Part shown: piece by piece, positions 33,612 through 44,005 of the stretch | How the letters are laid out: each line of letters begins with the position of its first letter | Numbering within the stretch: the stretch's first letter is position 1 | Origin: Ancistrus triradiatus | Lineage: Eukaryota; Chordata; Actinopteri; Siluriformes; Loricariidae | Reading direction: 5' to 3' | Length of the DNA stretch: 64,000 nt | Assembly (NCBI GenBank): GCA_025084515.1 | Contig: JAJAGP010000373.1 | Location: 124,001 to 188,000 of the forward strand | Notes under the pieces: generated by a model | The model's input: only the letters and a program-made list of their open reading frames with translations | What the model was told of the DNA's origin: nothing | Databases searched by the model: none | Position numbers and translations under genes: made by a program

Positions 33612-34853
33612 CAGTGGGGCAAAAATGTATTTAATCAGCCACTGATTGTGCAAGTTCTCCAACTTAGAAAAAAGAGAGAGGTCTGTAATTTTCATCATAG
33701 GTACACTTCAACTATGAGAAACAAAATGAGGAAAAATAAATCACTGTAGGATTTCTAAAGAATTTAATTGTAAATCATGGTGGAAAATAAACTTCTTCTT
33801 TAAGAAGCTCTTTTGTTCTCCACTCGTTACCTGTATTAATGGCACCTCTTTGACCTCATTATCTGTATAAAAGACACCTGTTCACAGCCTCAAACAGTCA
33901 GACTCCAAACTCAACCATGGCCAAGACCAAAGAGCTGTCGAAGGACACCAGGAAGAATGTTGTAGACCTGCACCAGGCTGGGAAGAGTGAATTTACAATA
34001 GACAAGCAGGTTGGTGTGAATAAATCAACTGTGGGAGCAATTGTAAGACATACAAGACCACTGATAATATCCCTCGACTTGGGGCTCCATGCAAGCTCTC
34101 ATCCCGTGGGGTCAAAATGATCATGAAAACAGTGAGCAAAAATCCCAGAACTACACGGAGGGACCAAAGTAACAAAGCTACCATCAGTAACACTCTACGC
34201 CGAGAGAGACTTGGATCCTGAAGTGCCAGGCGTGTCCCCTTGCTTAAGCCAGTACATGTCCAGGCCAGTCTGAAGCTTGCCAGAGAGCATTTGGATGATC
34301 CAGAAGAAGATTTGGAGAATATCATGTGATCAGATGAAACTAAAACAGACCTTTTTGGTAAAAACAACTTGCCGTGTTTGGAGGAAGAAGAATTCTTAAT
34401 TGCGTCATAATTACCGTGAAGCATGGGGGTGAAACATCATGCTTTGGGGCTGTTTTTCTGCATAGGGGACAGGACGACTGATTAGTGTTAAAGGAAGAAT
34501 GAGTTTGGAGTCTGACTGTTTGAGGCTGTGGACAGGTGTCATTTATACAGATAATGAGGTCAAACAGGTGCCATTAACACAGGTAACAAGTGGAGGACAG
34601 AAGAGCTTCCTAAACAAGAAATTACAGGTCTGTGAGAGCCAGAAATCTTGCTTCTTTGTGGGTGACCAAATACTTATTTTCCACCATGATTTACAATGAA
34701 ATTCTTTAAAAATGTGATTTCCTGGATTTTTTTTCGCATTTTGTCCCTCATAGTTTAAGTGTAGCTATGATGGAAATTACAGACCTCTCTCATCTTTCTA
34801 AGTAGGAGAACTTGCACAATCAGTGGCTGACCAAATACTTTTTTGCCCCACTG
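33612..34853 (+). mobile_element. Tc1-A foldback copy with duplicated 5' end
   Basis: The left part (33612-34500) is a Tc1-A 5' end and degenerate transposase up to GGAAGAATGA. At 34500 the sequence switches to the reverse complement of the 5' untranslated region and left end (GTTTGGAGTCTGACTGTTTG onward), so both ends are the '5' end', inverted. TA flanks the element and it splits the L2 LINE. The true 3' half is gone. Confidence 0.88.
33917..34500 (+). pseudogene. Tc1-A transposase, N-terminal two thirds, broken
   Basis: Begins MAKTKELSKDTRKN and VDLHQAGKSEFTIDKQVGVN, then shifts frame near 34045. The region between the two DNA-binding segments is shortened. A stop precedes SDETKTDLFG. There is no C-terminus. 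Confidence 0.85.
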
Positions 34854-35084
34854 TATCATCTACGCCACCCAAGGAGGTTGGGTCCCTTTTTGAGTCTTGG
34901 TCCTCCCAGGGTTTCTTCCTTATAACCCATAGGGAGTTTTTCCTTGCCACTGTCGCTCAAAGCTTGCTCAATTTGGGATTGGCCGTAGATATTAGAAGAT
35001 GATCTAAAATTGTAAAGTTGCTTTGAGACAATGCCCCATTGTAAAAAGTCCTACATAAATAAATCTGACTTGTCTTGAGTTTCT

Positions 35085-35112
35085 CACTCCAGACACGTGT
35101 GTAGGTGGGTGC

Positions 35113-35162
<50 letters not shown>

Positions 35163-35460
35163 TGGTGAAAGAGAGCTCACAAGGAGGGGCTAAGCGAATC
35201 AATGTGTTTCTGCAAAATAAGATTTTACCCACTTTTAACAGTATAAAATAGTAAAACAATATATGTAAGTCATGTTGATGTTAAGAAAATCACTGTCTAG
35301 GAAACCTTGGCTACTTAGTCAATACTGGTACACTATAGTATCCCAAATACAATTGCTAAGTACAGTATATATAGTGAGAGTGAGAGTGTTCAGACAAAGT
35401 CCAGGTCGCATAACATGCAATTTCACAGAATCTGAAACAGATTGATGTACTTTAGAATTA
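35085..35460 (-). repeat. Inverted copy of the 23.5 kb repeat
   Basis: The reverse complement matches 23871-24182 closely: AGTACATCAATCTGTTTC versus AGTACATCCATCTGTGTT, the GCATAACATGCAATTTCACA block, and the GGAGGGGCTAAGCGAATCA block. A (GT)n tract lies at 35107-35152. It ends about 100 bp from exon 35566-35739. Confidence 0.8.
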
Positions 35461-35565
35461 AAAAAGAAAATTAAACAAACACCTTGTGTCCTGAATCCAT
35501 TTACTCTTTAGTTTCAACCTAAATGGAAATACTACAGTTTGACTACAATGTTATGGTTGACTTAC

Positions 35566-35739
35566 TTGATTCCACAAACCCAGAGCATCAAGCGGCTATG
35601 GATGTTCCTCTTGCCTTCAGGCTGCTGTGTATAGGTAAGAGCCAAATGCTGCCATTGGCCTGCACACAGCACTCCTTGTACAGTCTCAGTCTGAGCCAGC
35701 AGACCTGCCTTCAGCTCATCATTGGGATCAATGCAGATC
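35566..35739 (-). CDS. lyst: LYST exon (ConA-like domain, QWQHLALTY)
   Basis: This exon has 174 nt, entering in phase 2 and leaving in phase 2. It carries ICIDPNDELKAGLLAQTE and QWQHLALTYTQQPEGKR. The W-H-L-x-x-T-Y signature is typical of ConA-like/laminin-G domains. The acceptor is TTGAAG and the donor ATCAA/GTAAGT. The arginine codon shared with the previous exon is restored by AG/G. Confidence 0.91.
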
Positions 35740-36129
35740 CTTCAACCACAAATCCACAAGTTATTTGAAATATTTTCTCTACTGTACATAATACGCACGT
35801 TCTCTACACAAGACGACTCCAACCATGGTTATGTAGCAACAAAAAGGCAACAGCATATCCTGAAAATAATTTCCACAAATGATAGTAGTGATCATGAAAA
35901 TAATTACAAGAGTGATTTCATTCAACAGTGTACTGACTGCACTCAAATATCCCACCAAATGCTGCTGACAGAAGACAGGAGTATCAATAGAATATGATAA
36001 AAATTATACTTTGATGAGGATAGAACATATATTTTTGTCTTAAAAACCTTTTTAAAATTACGATTGGTGAATTACTTTTCCCTCTTCCGCGTTTGATATT
36101 TCGTACCCCTTCTTCCCCTGTCTAAGCTA
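35740..36129. other. LYST intron without recognised feature
   Basis: Short intron piece between exon 35566-35739 and a Tc1-A copy. Open frames here lack splice sites or similarity. Confidence 0.5.
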
Positions 36130-36945
36130 CAGTGGGGCAAAAAACTATTTAGTCAACCATTGATTGTGTAAGTTCTCCTACTTAGAAAGATGAAAGTGGT
36201 CTGGACATGTACTGGCTTAAGCAGGGGGACACGCCTGGCATTGCAGGATCTGAGTCCCTCTCAGCGTAGTGTGTTACTGATGGCAGTCTTTGTTATTTTG
36301 GTTCCAGCTCTCTGCAGGTCATTCATCAGGTCCCTCGATGTAGTTCTGGGATTTTTGCTCACCGTTCTCATGATCATTTTGACCCCACGGGATGAGATCT
36401 TGCGTGGGGCCCCAGATCAAGGCAGATTTATCAATGGTCTTGTATGTCTTCCATTTTCTTACAATTGCACCCACAGTTGATTTATTCACACCAATTTGGT
36501 TGCCTATTGTAGATTCACTCTTCCCAGCCTGCTGCAGGTCTACAATTTTCTTCCTAGTGTCCTTTGACAGCTCTTTGGCCATGGTTGAGTTTGGAGTCTG
36601 ACTGTTTGAGGCTGTGGACAGGTGTCTTTTATACAGATAACGAGGTCAAACAGGTGCCATTAATACTAACAAGTGGAGGACAGAAGAGCTTCTTAAAGAA
36701 GTTACAGGTCTGTGAGAGCCAGAAATCTTGCTTATTTGTGGGTGACCAAATACTTATTTTCCACCATGATTTACAATTAAATTCTTTAAAAATCCTACAA
36801 TGTGATTTCCTGGATTTTTTTTTTCTCCTCATTTTGTCTCTCATAGTTGAAGTGTACCCATGATGACAATTACAGACCTCTCTCATCTTTCTAAGTAGGA
36901 GAACTTGCACAATCAGTGGCTGACTAAATACTTTTTGCCCCACTG
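36130..36945 (-). mobile_element. Tc1-A internal-deletion copy, 816 bp
   Basis: Both ends are intact with flanking TA. The left end is shortened to about 70 bp and joined (GATGAAAGTGGTCTGGACAT) directly to the middle of the transposase. Only the N-terminal half of the transposase remains, on the minus strand, starting at ATG 36582 with MAKELSKDTRKKIVDLQQAG. The catalytic core is deleted. Confidence 0.9.
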
Positions 36946-37073
36946 TACATAAATAGAAGTGACATTCACCTACTGGGTTGGCAGGCAAAGGATGATGTAT
37001 TTGGTTATCACAGTATTTTAACTACAATTTTTTTTCTATGTTACCCAGCTTTAGGTTACAGTATGATTCCTAC

Positions 37074-37215
37074 CTGAAAGTGCAGGCTCCTGTTGAAATG
37101 TCAGCCCAGACTTGCAGCATTAGGGCCTTGGAACCTATGGAGAAAACATGTAGTATGTCCGTCTCTCCTGACAGATCCAACATCTGAATCCCATCAAATG
37201 ACTTCATTTCTTCAG
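37074..37215 (-). CDS. lyst: LYST exon (ConA-like domain, VWAD strand)
   Basis: This exon has 142 nt, entering in phase 1 and leaving in phase 2. It carries FSIGSKALMLQVWAD, a conserved beta-strand pair of the ConA-like fold. The acceptor is TTTTCAG and the donor AG/GTAGGA. It follows a 14.5 kb intron crowded with retroelements, the longest in the window. Confidence 0.9.
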
Positions 37216-37307
37216 CTGAAAACCATCAGAAAAAAGGGGTTGAGACGATATGGAAAATTATCAGTATATGCAGTATGCAATATATCAATGTGAACTGAAG
37301 TTGAAGT

Positions 37308-37373
<66 letters not shown>

Positions 37374-37389
37374 TATACACACACACGGG
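37308..37389 (+). repeat. (GT)(AT)(CA) compound microsatellite
   Basis: GTGTGTGTGT, then about 20 TA units, then ACACACAC. The AT run is self-complementary. It is followed by a run of about 16 G at 37399-37414. Confidence 0.95.
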
Positions 37390-38350
37390 CGACATTTGAG
37401 GGGGGGGGGGGGGGTCGAATGTTAGTCAACTCACTCTATCATTTGTCAGTACTGTCTACTTTACATACAGCCTCATCTCTACGATACTAGGGGGCAGCCG
37501 AGTAGTGATAATTGACTGCACTTGGGTTGTTTCCCTCTAGAAATTAGTTAATGAGCATTAGTCAGTGGCTAGATATGGCTAAACGATACAAATCGATTGA
37601 TGACTACTTCTTTATGAAGCCAAAAACTGTTGGTACCGAAGAAAAACAACAGTTTGGACAGACAGGTTTCACGGAGGCACCCGTTACTGGCATTACAAGC
37701 CTTTCTGCTCTAGTGTCGACTCCATTTGATCAGCGTTTTGAACAGGGTAGCCACATTTCAACGGACTCACTGCATCAGAAGGAGATCCTATTGATGGCAT
37801 TAAAAACTGTGCAAACTTTATTCAGAGTGGGCCATATCAACCATTAATTTTATTTCCAGTAACAGATTGTCGAAAGTTTAGGAAAGAATGGTATGCCATT
37901 TACGACTGGCTCGAATACATCCCGGAGCTGACCAAGCTTTCTGTTTTGCCTGTTGTAGCCAGGCCAGGAGAGCAAGGCAGACGCGTTTCAAATGATTGGA
38001 TTTGGCAACTTGGGGAAAAAAGTGCCCAGACAAACACTTGCACTTTTAAAGAGTCAGATCTAGGTGATAGCCTAGTGAACGTTCGTAACCTCTACAAGTT
38101 GTTCCTAACTGTGCCAATGAGCCACGCATCATGCAAAAGGAACTTTTTTGCTTGCGTGGACTGAAAACATACATGAGAAAAACTATGAGTCAGGAGAGAC
38201 TATGACATTGCAGTACAGAATACTCAACGGGACATTCACGTGGACCTAGAAAACACTGTCAGCATATTTTATTGTATAAACTGATGTATACCCAAATATA
38301 TAGCTCACCGAGATGGCTTGCCCCCCCAACACAAGTCTCAAATGTCAACC
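37388..38350 (+). mobile_element. hAT-like remnant (ZMYM1-like), internally deleted
   Basis: The outer words CGACATTTGAG (37389) and CTCAAATGTC (38339) are inverted, each next to a G or C run, and may be eroded ends. Between them are short transposase pieces with N- and C-terminal hAT signatures. A Tc1-A fragment abuts the right side. Assignment to hAT rests on the C-terminal block. Confidence 0.5.
37551..38300 (+). pseudogene. hAT/ZMYM1-like transposase remnant
   Basis: MAKRYKSIDDYFFMKPKT (N-terminus) is followed, in another frame, by NFIQSGPYQPLILFPVTDCR, as in the TTF-type zinc-finger proteins related to hAT transposases. The large middle is missing. From 38060, NLYKLFLTVPMSHASCKRNF is the C-terminal hAT dimerisation block, cut by a stop at 38162 and further stops. 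A deletion derivative, not functional. Confidence 0.65.
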
Positions 38351-38351
38351 A

Positions 38352-39405
38352 GGAAATCACATTGTAGGATTTTTAAAAATTTTTTATTGTAAATCATGGT
38401 GTAAAATAAGTATTTGGTCACCCACAAACAAGCGAGATTTTTTTTTTTTTTTCCACACTGTCCTCCTTGCTTTCTGTCCTCCACTCGTTACCTGTATTAA
38501 TGGCACCTGTTTGACCTCGTTATCTGTATAAAAGACACCTGTCCACAGCCTCAAACAGTCAGACTCCAAACTCAAGACAAAAGAGCTGTCGAAGGACACC
38601 ACGACGAAAATTGTAGACCTGCAGCAGGCTGGGAAGAGTGAATCTACAGTAGGCAACCAGGTTGGTGTGAATAATTCAACAGTGGGAGCAATTGTAAGAA
38701 AATGGAAGACATACAAGACCATTGATAATCTCCCTCGATCTGAGGCTCCATGCAAGGTCTCATCCTGTGGGGTCAAAATGATCATGAGAACAGTGAGCAA
38801 AAATCCCAGAACTACATCGAGGGACCTGATGAATGACCTACAGAGAGCTGGGACCAAAGTAACAAGGCTGCCATCAGTAACACACTACGCCGAGAGGGAC
38901 TAAGATCCTGCAGTGCCAAGCAGTGCCAAACGAGCATATGGATGATCCAGAAGAGGACTGGGGAAATATCATATGATCAGATGAAACCAAAATAGAACTT
39001 TTTGGTAAAAACTCAATTCGCCGTGTTGATTTTGAAGAATGCTGAGTTGCACCATACCTACTGTGAAGCATGGGGGTGGAAACCTCATGCTTTGGGGCTG
39101 TTTTTTTGCAAAGGGGACAGGACAACTGATCCGTGTTAAGGGATGAATGAATGGTGCCATGTATTGTGAGATTTTAAGCCAAACCCTCCTTCCATCAGTG
39201 AGAGCACTGAAGATTTAACGTGGCTGAGTCTTCCAGCATGACAATGATCCCAAACACACCACTCGGGCAAAGAAGGAGTGGCTCCGTAAAAAGCATTTCA
39301 AGGTCCTGGAGTGGCCTAGCCAGTCTTCAGACCTCAACCCTATAGAAAATTTGTGGAGGAAGTTGAAAGTCCGTGTTGCCCCAAAACATCACTGCTCTAG
39401 AGGAG
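38352..39405 (+). mobile_element. Tc1-A copy, both ends lost
   Basis: Starts inside the left terminal repeat (AGGAAATCACATTGTAGGAT). The transposase has lost its ATG. There is a frameshift at 38880 and an 80-bp deletion near 38925. The Asp and Glu regions (HDNDPKHT, DLNPIENL) are in shifted frames. At 39405, after CTCTAGAGGAG, it joins a different Tc1 family. Confidence 0.85.
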
Positions 39406-40315
39406 ATGGAATAGTGGTGAACCTTCCCAGGAGTGGCAGGCCGACCAAAATTACCCCAACAGTGTAGCGACAACTCATCCAAGAGGTCCCAAAAGACCCA
39501 ACAACAACATCCAAAGAACTGCAGGCCTTACTTGCCTCAGTTAAGGTCAGTGTTCTTGCCTCAACCATTAGAAGGAGACTGGGCAAAAATTGTTCCAAGT
39601 TCCAAGACAAAAAACACTGCTGAGCAAATACAACATTAAAGCTTGATGATCCCCAAGACTTTTGGGAAAACATTTTGTGGACTGACGAGACAAAAGTTGA
39701 ACTCTTTGAAATGTGTGTGCGCTATTACATCTGGCGTAAAAGACTACCGAAAAATCCTGAAGGAGAATGTCCGGCCCTCTGTTTGTGACCTCAAGCTGAA
39801 ACAAACTTGGGTTCTGGAGCAGGACAATGATCCAAAACCCACCAGCAAGTGCACCTCTGAATGGCTGAAGACAATCAAAATGTCAAGTCAAAGTCCTAAC
39901 CTGAATCCTATTGAGATGCTGTGGCATGACCTTAAAAAGTCCGATCATGATCAAAAACCCTCCAATGTAAATGAATTACAACAATTCTGCAATGATGAGT
40001 GCGCCAAAATTCCTCCACAATGCTGTAAAAGATTCATTGCAAGTTATCGCAAACGCTTGGTTGCAGTTGCTGCTAAGGGTGGCCCAACCAGTTATTAGGT
40101 TTAGGGGGCAATCACTTTTTCACACAGGGCCATGTAGGTTTGGATTTTTTTTCTCCCTTAATAACAAACACCTTCATTTACAAACAACATTATGTGTACA
40201 ATGCGTTGTCTTTGACTAATATTTAAATTGGTTTGATGTTCCGAAACACTTAAGTGTGACAAACATGCAAAAAATTTGGAAATCAGGAAGGGGTCAAACA
40301 CTTTTCACACCACTG
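39406..40315 (+). mobile_element. Tc1-like transposon, fourth family, 5' truncated
   Basis: Starts within the second DNA-binding segment (SGRPTKITPTVQRQ-like) and ends CTTTTCACACCACTG, a Tc1-type terminus. The junction with Tc1-A at 39405 is abrupt. No left terminal repeat is present. Confidence 0.8.
39412..40098 (+). pseudogene. Tc1-like transposase, fourth family, broken
   Basis: Blocks in order: a GRPTKITP linker, an ASTIRRRLG helix, LWTDETKVELFE (first Asp, at about 39670), then a deletion that removes the GGGSVMVWG region. DYRKILKENVRPSVCDLKLK and EQDNDPKPTSKCTSEWLK (second Asp) and LNPIEMLWHDLKK (Glu) follow, ending RLVAVAAKGGPTSY. The last 120 codons are open (39738-40098). The frame shifts near 39640 and 39720. 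Confidence 0.8.
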
Positions 40316-40650
40316 CACACTGCCTGGAAAAAAAGGTCACCACCTGGATTTAACCAAGTATGTTAATACTTAAATATGTAAGAGACTCCTATCAGATAAT
40401 TACTGCACTGGTGATTATGTTTCAGCTGGAAACAAGTTATTTAACCCTGATTAATGCAGTGAGTAGCTTCTCATTTGTTAAATATCCACACTGAAAGACA
40501 AATCCTGTGGTCGTTGAAAAAATGTTAATCTGTTTCAGAAGGGTCAAATTATTGGCATGCATCAGGCAGAGAAAACATCCAAGGAGATTTTTGAAACAAC
40601 TAAAATCGGGTTAAGAACTGTCCAACGCATTATTAAAACATGATAGTACA
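40316..40650 (+). mobile_element. Tc1-like 5' fragment, fifth family
   Basis: Begins at a CACTGCCTGGAAAAAAAGGT end and includes a decayed N-terminus (QIIGMHQAEKTSKEI, then IGLRTVQRIIK), a helix-turn-helix of Tc1 type. Cut at about 40650. Confidence 0.6.
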
Positions 40651-40689
40651 GTGGGGTAATGTCTTAATGCAAGCTCAATAATCCAGGTA

Positions 40690-40800
40690 AGAAAATCCCA
40701 GAAGATGAATCTGTTCATCTAGACTTAAGGTTTCGTCGGAGAAACATGTCGTCACTCATCAAAGTGACTTTTTCAGTCTCAGTTAGTTGGTGAGAGAATT
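40690..40800 (-). mobile_element. Penelope-like element terminal fragment
   Basis: On the minus strand CTGAAAAAGTCACTTTGATG then AGTGACGA repeats the structured end seen after the Penelope copy at 46350-46400. Only the end is present. Confidence 0.6.
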
Positions 40801-40837
40801 TACTGTAGTCACTGTCTCACACCCTCTCGTCTTACTT

Positions 40838-41187
40838 TGATAACCTTTGTTCTTCCCATTATGTCTCTCACACTCCAAATCACCCTGTTCCCCATACCTC
40901 TTGGCTTCCCATCCTGTCGCCCTTCACCTTTTTGTATATTCTATCCTCCAACATCTTTGGTCTACATCACACCTCTTCCACCAGCATCTGACTATCACAC
41001 CTCTTTAATCTCCACCTCTTTCTCATACCCCCCTTCCTGTCAAACCTAGAGTACATAAATCTTGCTAAGAAGTACGTATTTCAGAATGGTGATTTACGCA
41101 GCTGTACCCATACATGATCCTCTGTGTAAATAAACTCCTATGCTGAAGGTCGCTTCTCCTGACTTCTGAGAAGCTGAATTTCCAACA
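40838..41187 (+). repeat. ERV 5' LTR (5' end missing)
   Basis: Matches 49385-49726. It contains a pyrimidine-rich U3-like stretch, GTACATAAATCTTGCTAAG, the polyadenylation signal AATAAA and the end TTTCCAACA. Similarity begins at TGATAACCTTTGTTC, so the start of the LTR is lost. Confidence 0.8.
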
Positions 41188-41208
41188 ACTTGGTGCCTCG
41201 GTGAGTAA
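41188..41208 (+). promoter_or_regulatory. ERV primer-binding site (putative)
   Basis: TGGTGCCTCGG begins 3 nt after the LTR end. TGGTGCC is how His-tRNA primer sites begin; the rest is too degraded to assign. Confidence 0.5.
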
Positions 41209-41270
41209 ATCACGAACCTAACCGCCATTTCAATCCTAAGAGAAATTTTGACTGGAGTCAGTAAAGTGTT

Positions 41271-41700
41271 GTTACAGTGTAATTGTAGCTGGTATCCTCT
41301 CATTAAACAAAGAGAGAAGTCTATTTTTGTGTAACACTGCATTTGTAACTGGTACCCTCTTGGTAATCAAGCGAAGTGCGTGTTACCGCACTAAGTAACT
41401 GTTATCCTCTTTATTTGAAATGAAGGGACGCATGTTCATTACTGTATTTTTGTAGCTGGGATCCCTTCTGACTCGAGGGGCGTGCATGTCGTTACAGCGT
41501 TTGTAACTATTTTCCTCTCTTCGAATGAGAGACGTTTGATTTCTTACTGTTTGTACGTAGTATTCTCTAAGCAAAGGAGAAGTTTGTTGTTGAAGTTTGG
41601 TGTTGGGTGTTAGGAAATTTGTATTTGTTATTTTGTTACTGCATTTGTAACTGCTATTCTAACCGAAAATTGTGAAATTCTTTGTTACTGCTGATAGTGT
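41271..41700 (+). repeat. Tandem 50-59 bp units in the ERV leader
   Basis: A motif (G/A)TTAC.G followed by TTTGTAACTG.TATCCTCT and an AGAG-type word recurs at 41271, 41330, 41382, 41438, 41491, 41543, 41635 and 41684. The CCTCT and AGAG words could pair within each unit. Confidence 0.6.
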
Positions 41701-41915
41701 CACTTTTATGCTGTAATTTCAGTAAGAGTTGGTTTTGTTCTCCTGTTTCCTCACAATGTCTAGTACATTCACAAATGCTCAGAATCTTGGTACAGATTAT
41801 TGAAAACCTCTTAACTTTAAAAACAGCACCTTAATTAAGGTAGGAACTGAAATGCCTCAGTGAACTGACTCAGATTTTGAAACATTAAGCATTAACATAG
41901 TGAAGAAACATATTA

Positions 41916-43361
41916 ATGAACAAAAGAGGGCTCAGTACTTCTGCTAATAGAGAATGGACTCTTGCTGAGTGTAAAACAGCTTTAGGTTATGGCCTCAAGC
42001 ACAATTCAGTTAAGGAATCTCTTTTCGTTATTAAGCAATACTGGGAATGCAAGTTGAAATCTATGGATGAAAAGTTAAAAGAAGCTGAAGGAAAGACTGT
42101 AGAGCTAACTAATGAATGTACGAAGCATAAATCAGCTATCATAAATGCCCAGAGAACATGTGAGAAACTTCAGCGATCACTCTCACATGCTGAACAACAT
42201 GCAAAATGTAAATCTAAGCAAAAACGTCAATGTCGCCCTCTACCTGTAGCTCCTCCACCAGGCCAGCCATGCTACACTGAAGATGAAAATCTTCCTGCAT
42301 CAAATAAGTTGTAAACAGAATTAGCTGCAATCGCCAAGGGTATTGAGTCTGACCACTCGGATGGATAAGAATCTTGGTTATTTGCCGATGATTCTGACCA
42401 CGCTAGATGACGTGCTCAGGTGAGACCAGTAACAATCATATCATCTGAGGTATTTAATCGAGGAGGTGAAATTTAGGAAACTAGAGTAGAAGTCAACCAT
42501 GTCCCTTGCAGCCACATTAGACAAACTCTCCAAAGAATTTACACACCCAAGGGAAATGGGACTTGATTTTATTGACCTCATGGAGAAAAAAAGAAATCTT
42601 TATTCATTACATACAAATGAAGCTGTAGCTATAGCAAGCAAGGTGCTAAACATAACAGATAGCAGGGAGTTTTCCAACAAGGTGTTGGATGATTTAGGTT
42701 AGAGTGGTCAGGACATTGATCAGGGGTGAAGAATATTTAGGGAATGGATTAGCCATAAGTGTAGCAAAACCACTGACTGCGAGCAGATAACCCATTGTAA
42801 ACAACGAAAAGGGGAATCAGCTGTAGAGTACTATGAGCGCTTTGAAAGAGTTTTTCTGCGCCATTGAGAGATTGATAAAATTGATAACATTGATAACACA
42901 TTGATAACACAACGGATGGTCCCCACTTTGGACAGCTGGTTGAATCTCTGAGACCAGATCTCAGACAGGCCTTGGTAACAGCTCTTCCAAACTGGGTTGA
43001 TCTTAAAAACAAACTCGACCGCTTGGACATGGATCTAGAACCAAACCATGTTCCAGCATCCATACATGTCCTCACACAGAATAAGTCTAACCCTAGTTCC
43101 AGTCAGATGTTCTATAAGCAGAAAAAGGAGTGTCACTACTGCCATAAAATAGGTCATTTTGCTAAAGATTGTCATAAGAGACAAGCAGATAATCACAGAA
43201 AGGGCATAAAAACTAAGGATAGCCAAGAGGATTTTCATCAGGACCAAACAGCAGGAAGTCCTTTTCAGGGAATATCACAGGACCAGTTGGCTATGATAAT
43301 CAAGGCAGTGCAAGGTTGCACAGGGGTGTCAACAACCCCATCTGCCCCAGCTTTAAACTAA
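41916..43361 (+). pseudogene. ERV gag, broken
   Basis: Three open pieces. The first, 41916-42314, has a coiled-coil-like charged stretch and a proline-rich end. The second, 42499-42702, begins MSLAATLDKLSKEF. The third, 42972-43361, carries a zinc knuckle (CHYCHKIGHFAKDC, C-x2-C-x4-H-x4-C). Between them, ESAVEYYERFERVFLRH resembles the capsid C-terminal segment. Several stops. Confidence 0.75.
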
Positions 43362-43362
43362 T

Positions 43363-43650
43363 TTGCCCAGCCGCTTCAGCCTATATATCTGTCTTTTTGT
43401 TGGTGTTCAAATCAGGGAAAAAATTTTCTCATTTCCTGTAGACACAGGAGCTCAAATTAGCACACTGTCAGAAACAGTTTGTCAATCATTAGGAGTACCT
43501 TTAACTAACAGACACATCACAGCTAAGGGAATAGAAAATGTTGGTATTTCCTTGAGTTTATCCGCAACTTTAAATGTTAATCTAGGACCTAAAACTACTT
43601 CATGGCAGTTGTGGGTAGGAAAAGTTGAAAACATTTCAATGCCAAACCAG
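43363..43650 (+). pseudogene. ERV aspartic protease start
   Basis: FPVDTGAQISTLSETVCQSL contains the D-T-G-A catalytic motif of retroviral proteases, then a hydrophobic second half. The sequence departs from retroviral at about 43650 (IFMPNQQ region); no ILGxD segment or reverse transcriptase follows. Confidence 0.75.
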
Positions 43651-44005
43651 CAGTCCTATATGCCGGTGAAGCAGCTCACTCAACGACAACAGCGACGTCC
43701 TATGTATACGAACATTTTCTCGTCATTCTTCTTCAACAACCACTTCGTTTTGAAAGCTGTCCCACCAACGAGATGTCCGACCGTGTCTTGTCCAAAACCG
43801 GCAACGCTGGGGGTTCTTTTGGCTCGGCTCACTTAAAAGAGTCGGCTCTTTCGGCTCCCAAGTGGCTCTTTGGATTTTTTGTAGCTTAATTTATTACCAA
43901 ATTATGTGTAAAATAAATTACTAATGTAAAAACACATAATATTGTTAGGGCTCGGTGGCCACATCCCGGAACGGGTGGCCAGCAGGGGCGCGCCTCACGA
44001 CCCGG
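43651..44005. other. Unassigned insert between ERV protease and L2 LINE
   Basis: Contains GGCTCTTTCGGCTCCCAAG and related GGCTC-rich words, then an AT-rich stretch and a GC-rich piece (GGAACGGGTGGCCAGCAGGG). It resembles subterminal DNA of a transposon, but I cannot name it. Confidence 0.35.

Larger units (their letters stand above)
30584..35082 (+). mobile_element. L2-clade LINE copy 1, split by two insertions
   Basis: The pieces 30584-30640, 31800-33611 and 34854-35082 form one 5'-truncated L2 element. They hold reverse transcriptase blocks (SAAF-T-DHDVL-like, YADDTQLYISV-like, SDKTEVLLVGPKAV), a long 3' UTR and the conserved tail GTTGCTTTGAGACAATGCCC. A solo LTR (30641-31794) and a Tc1-A copy (33612-34853) interrupt it. 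Many stops and shifts; inactive. Confidence 0.85.

Noticed and set aside
37399..37414. G runs here and at 58530-58543 and 61975-61990 as G-quadruplex or recombination sites
   Set aside because: Single homopolymer runs are common sequencing or assembly soft spots; no supporting context.
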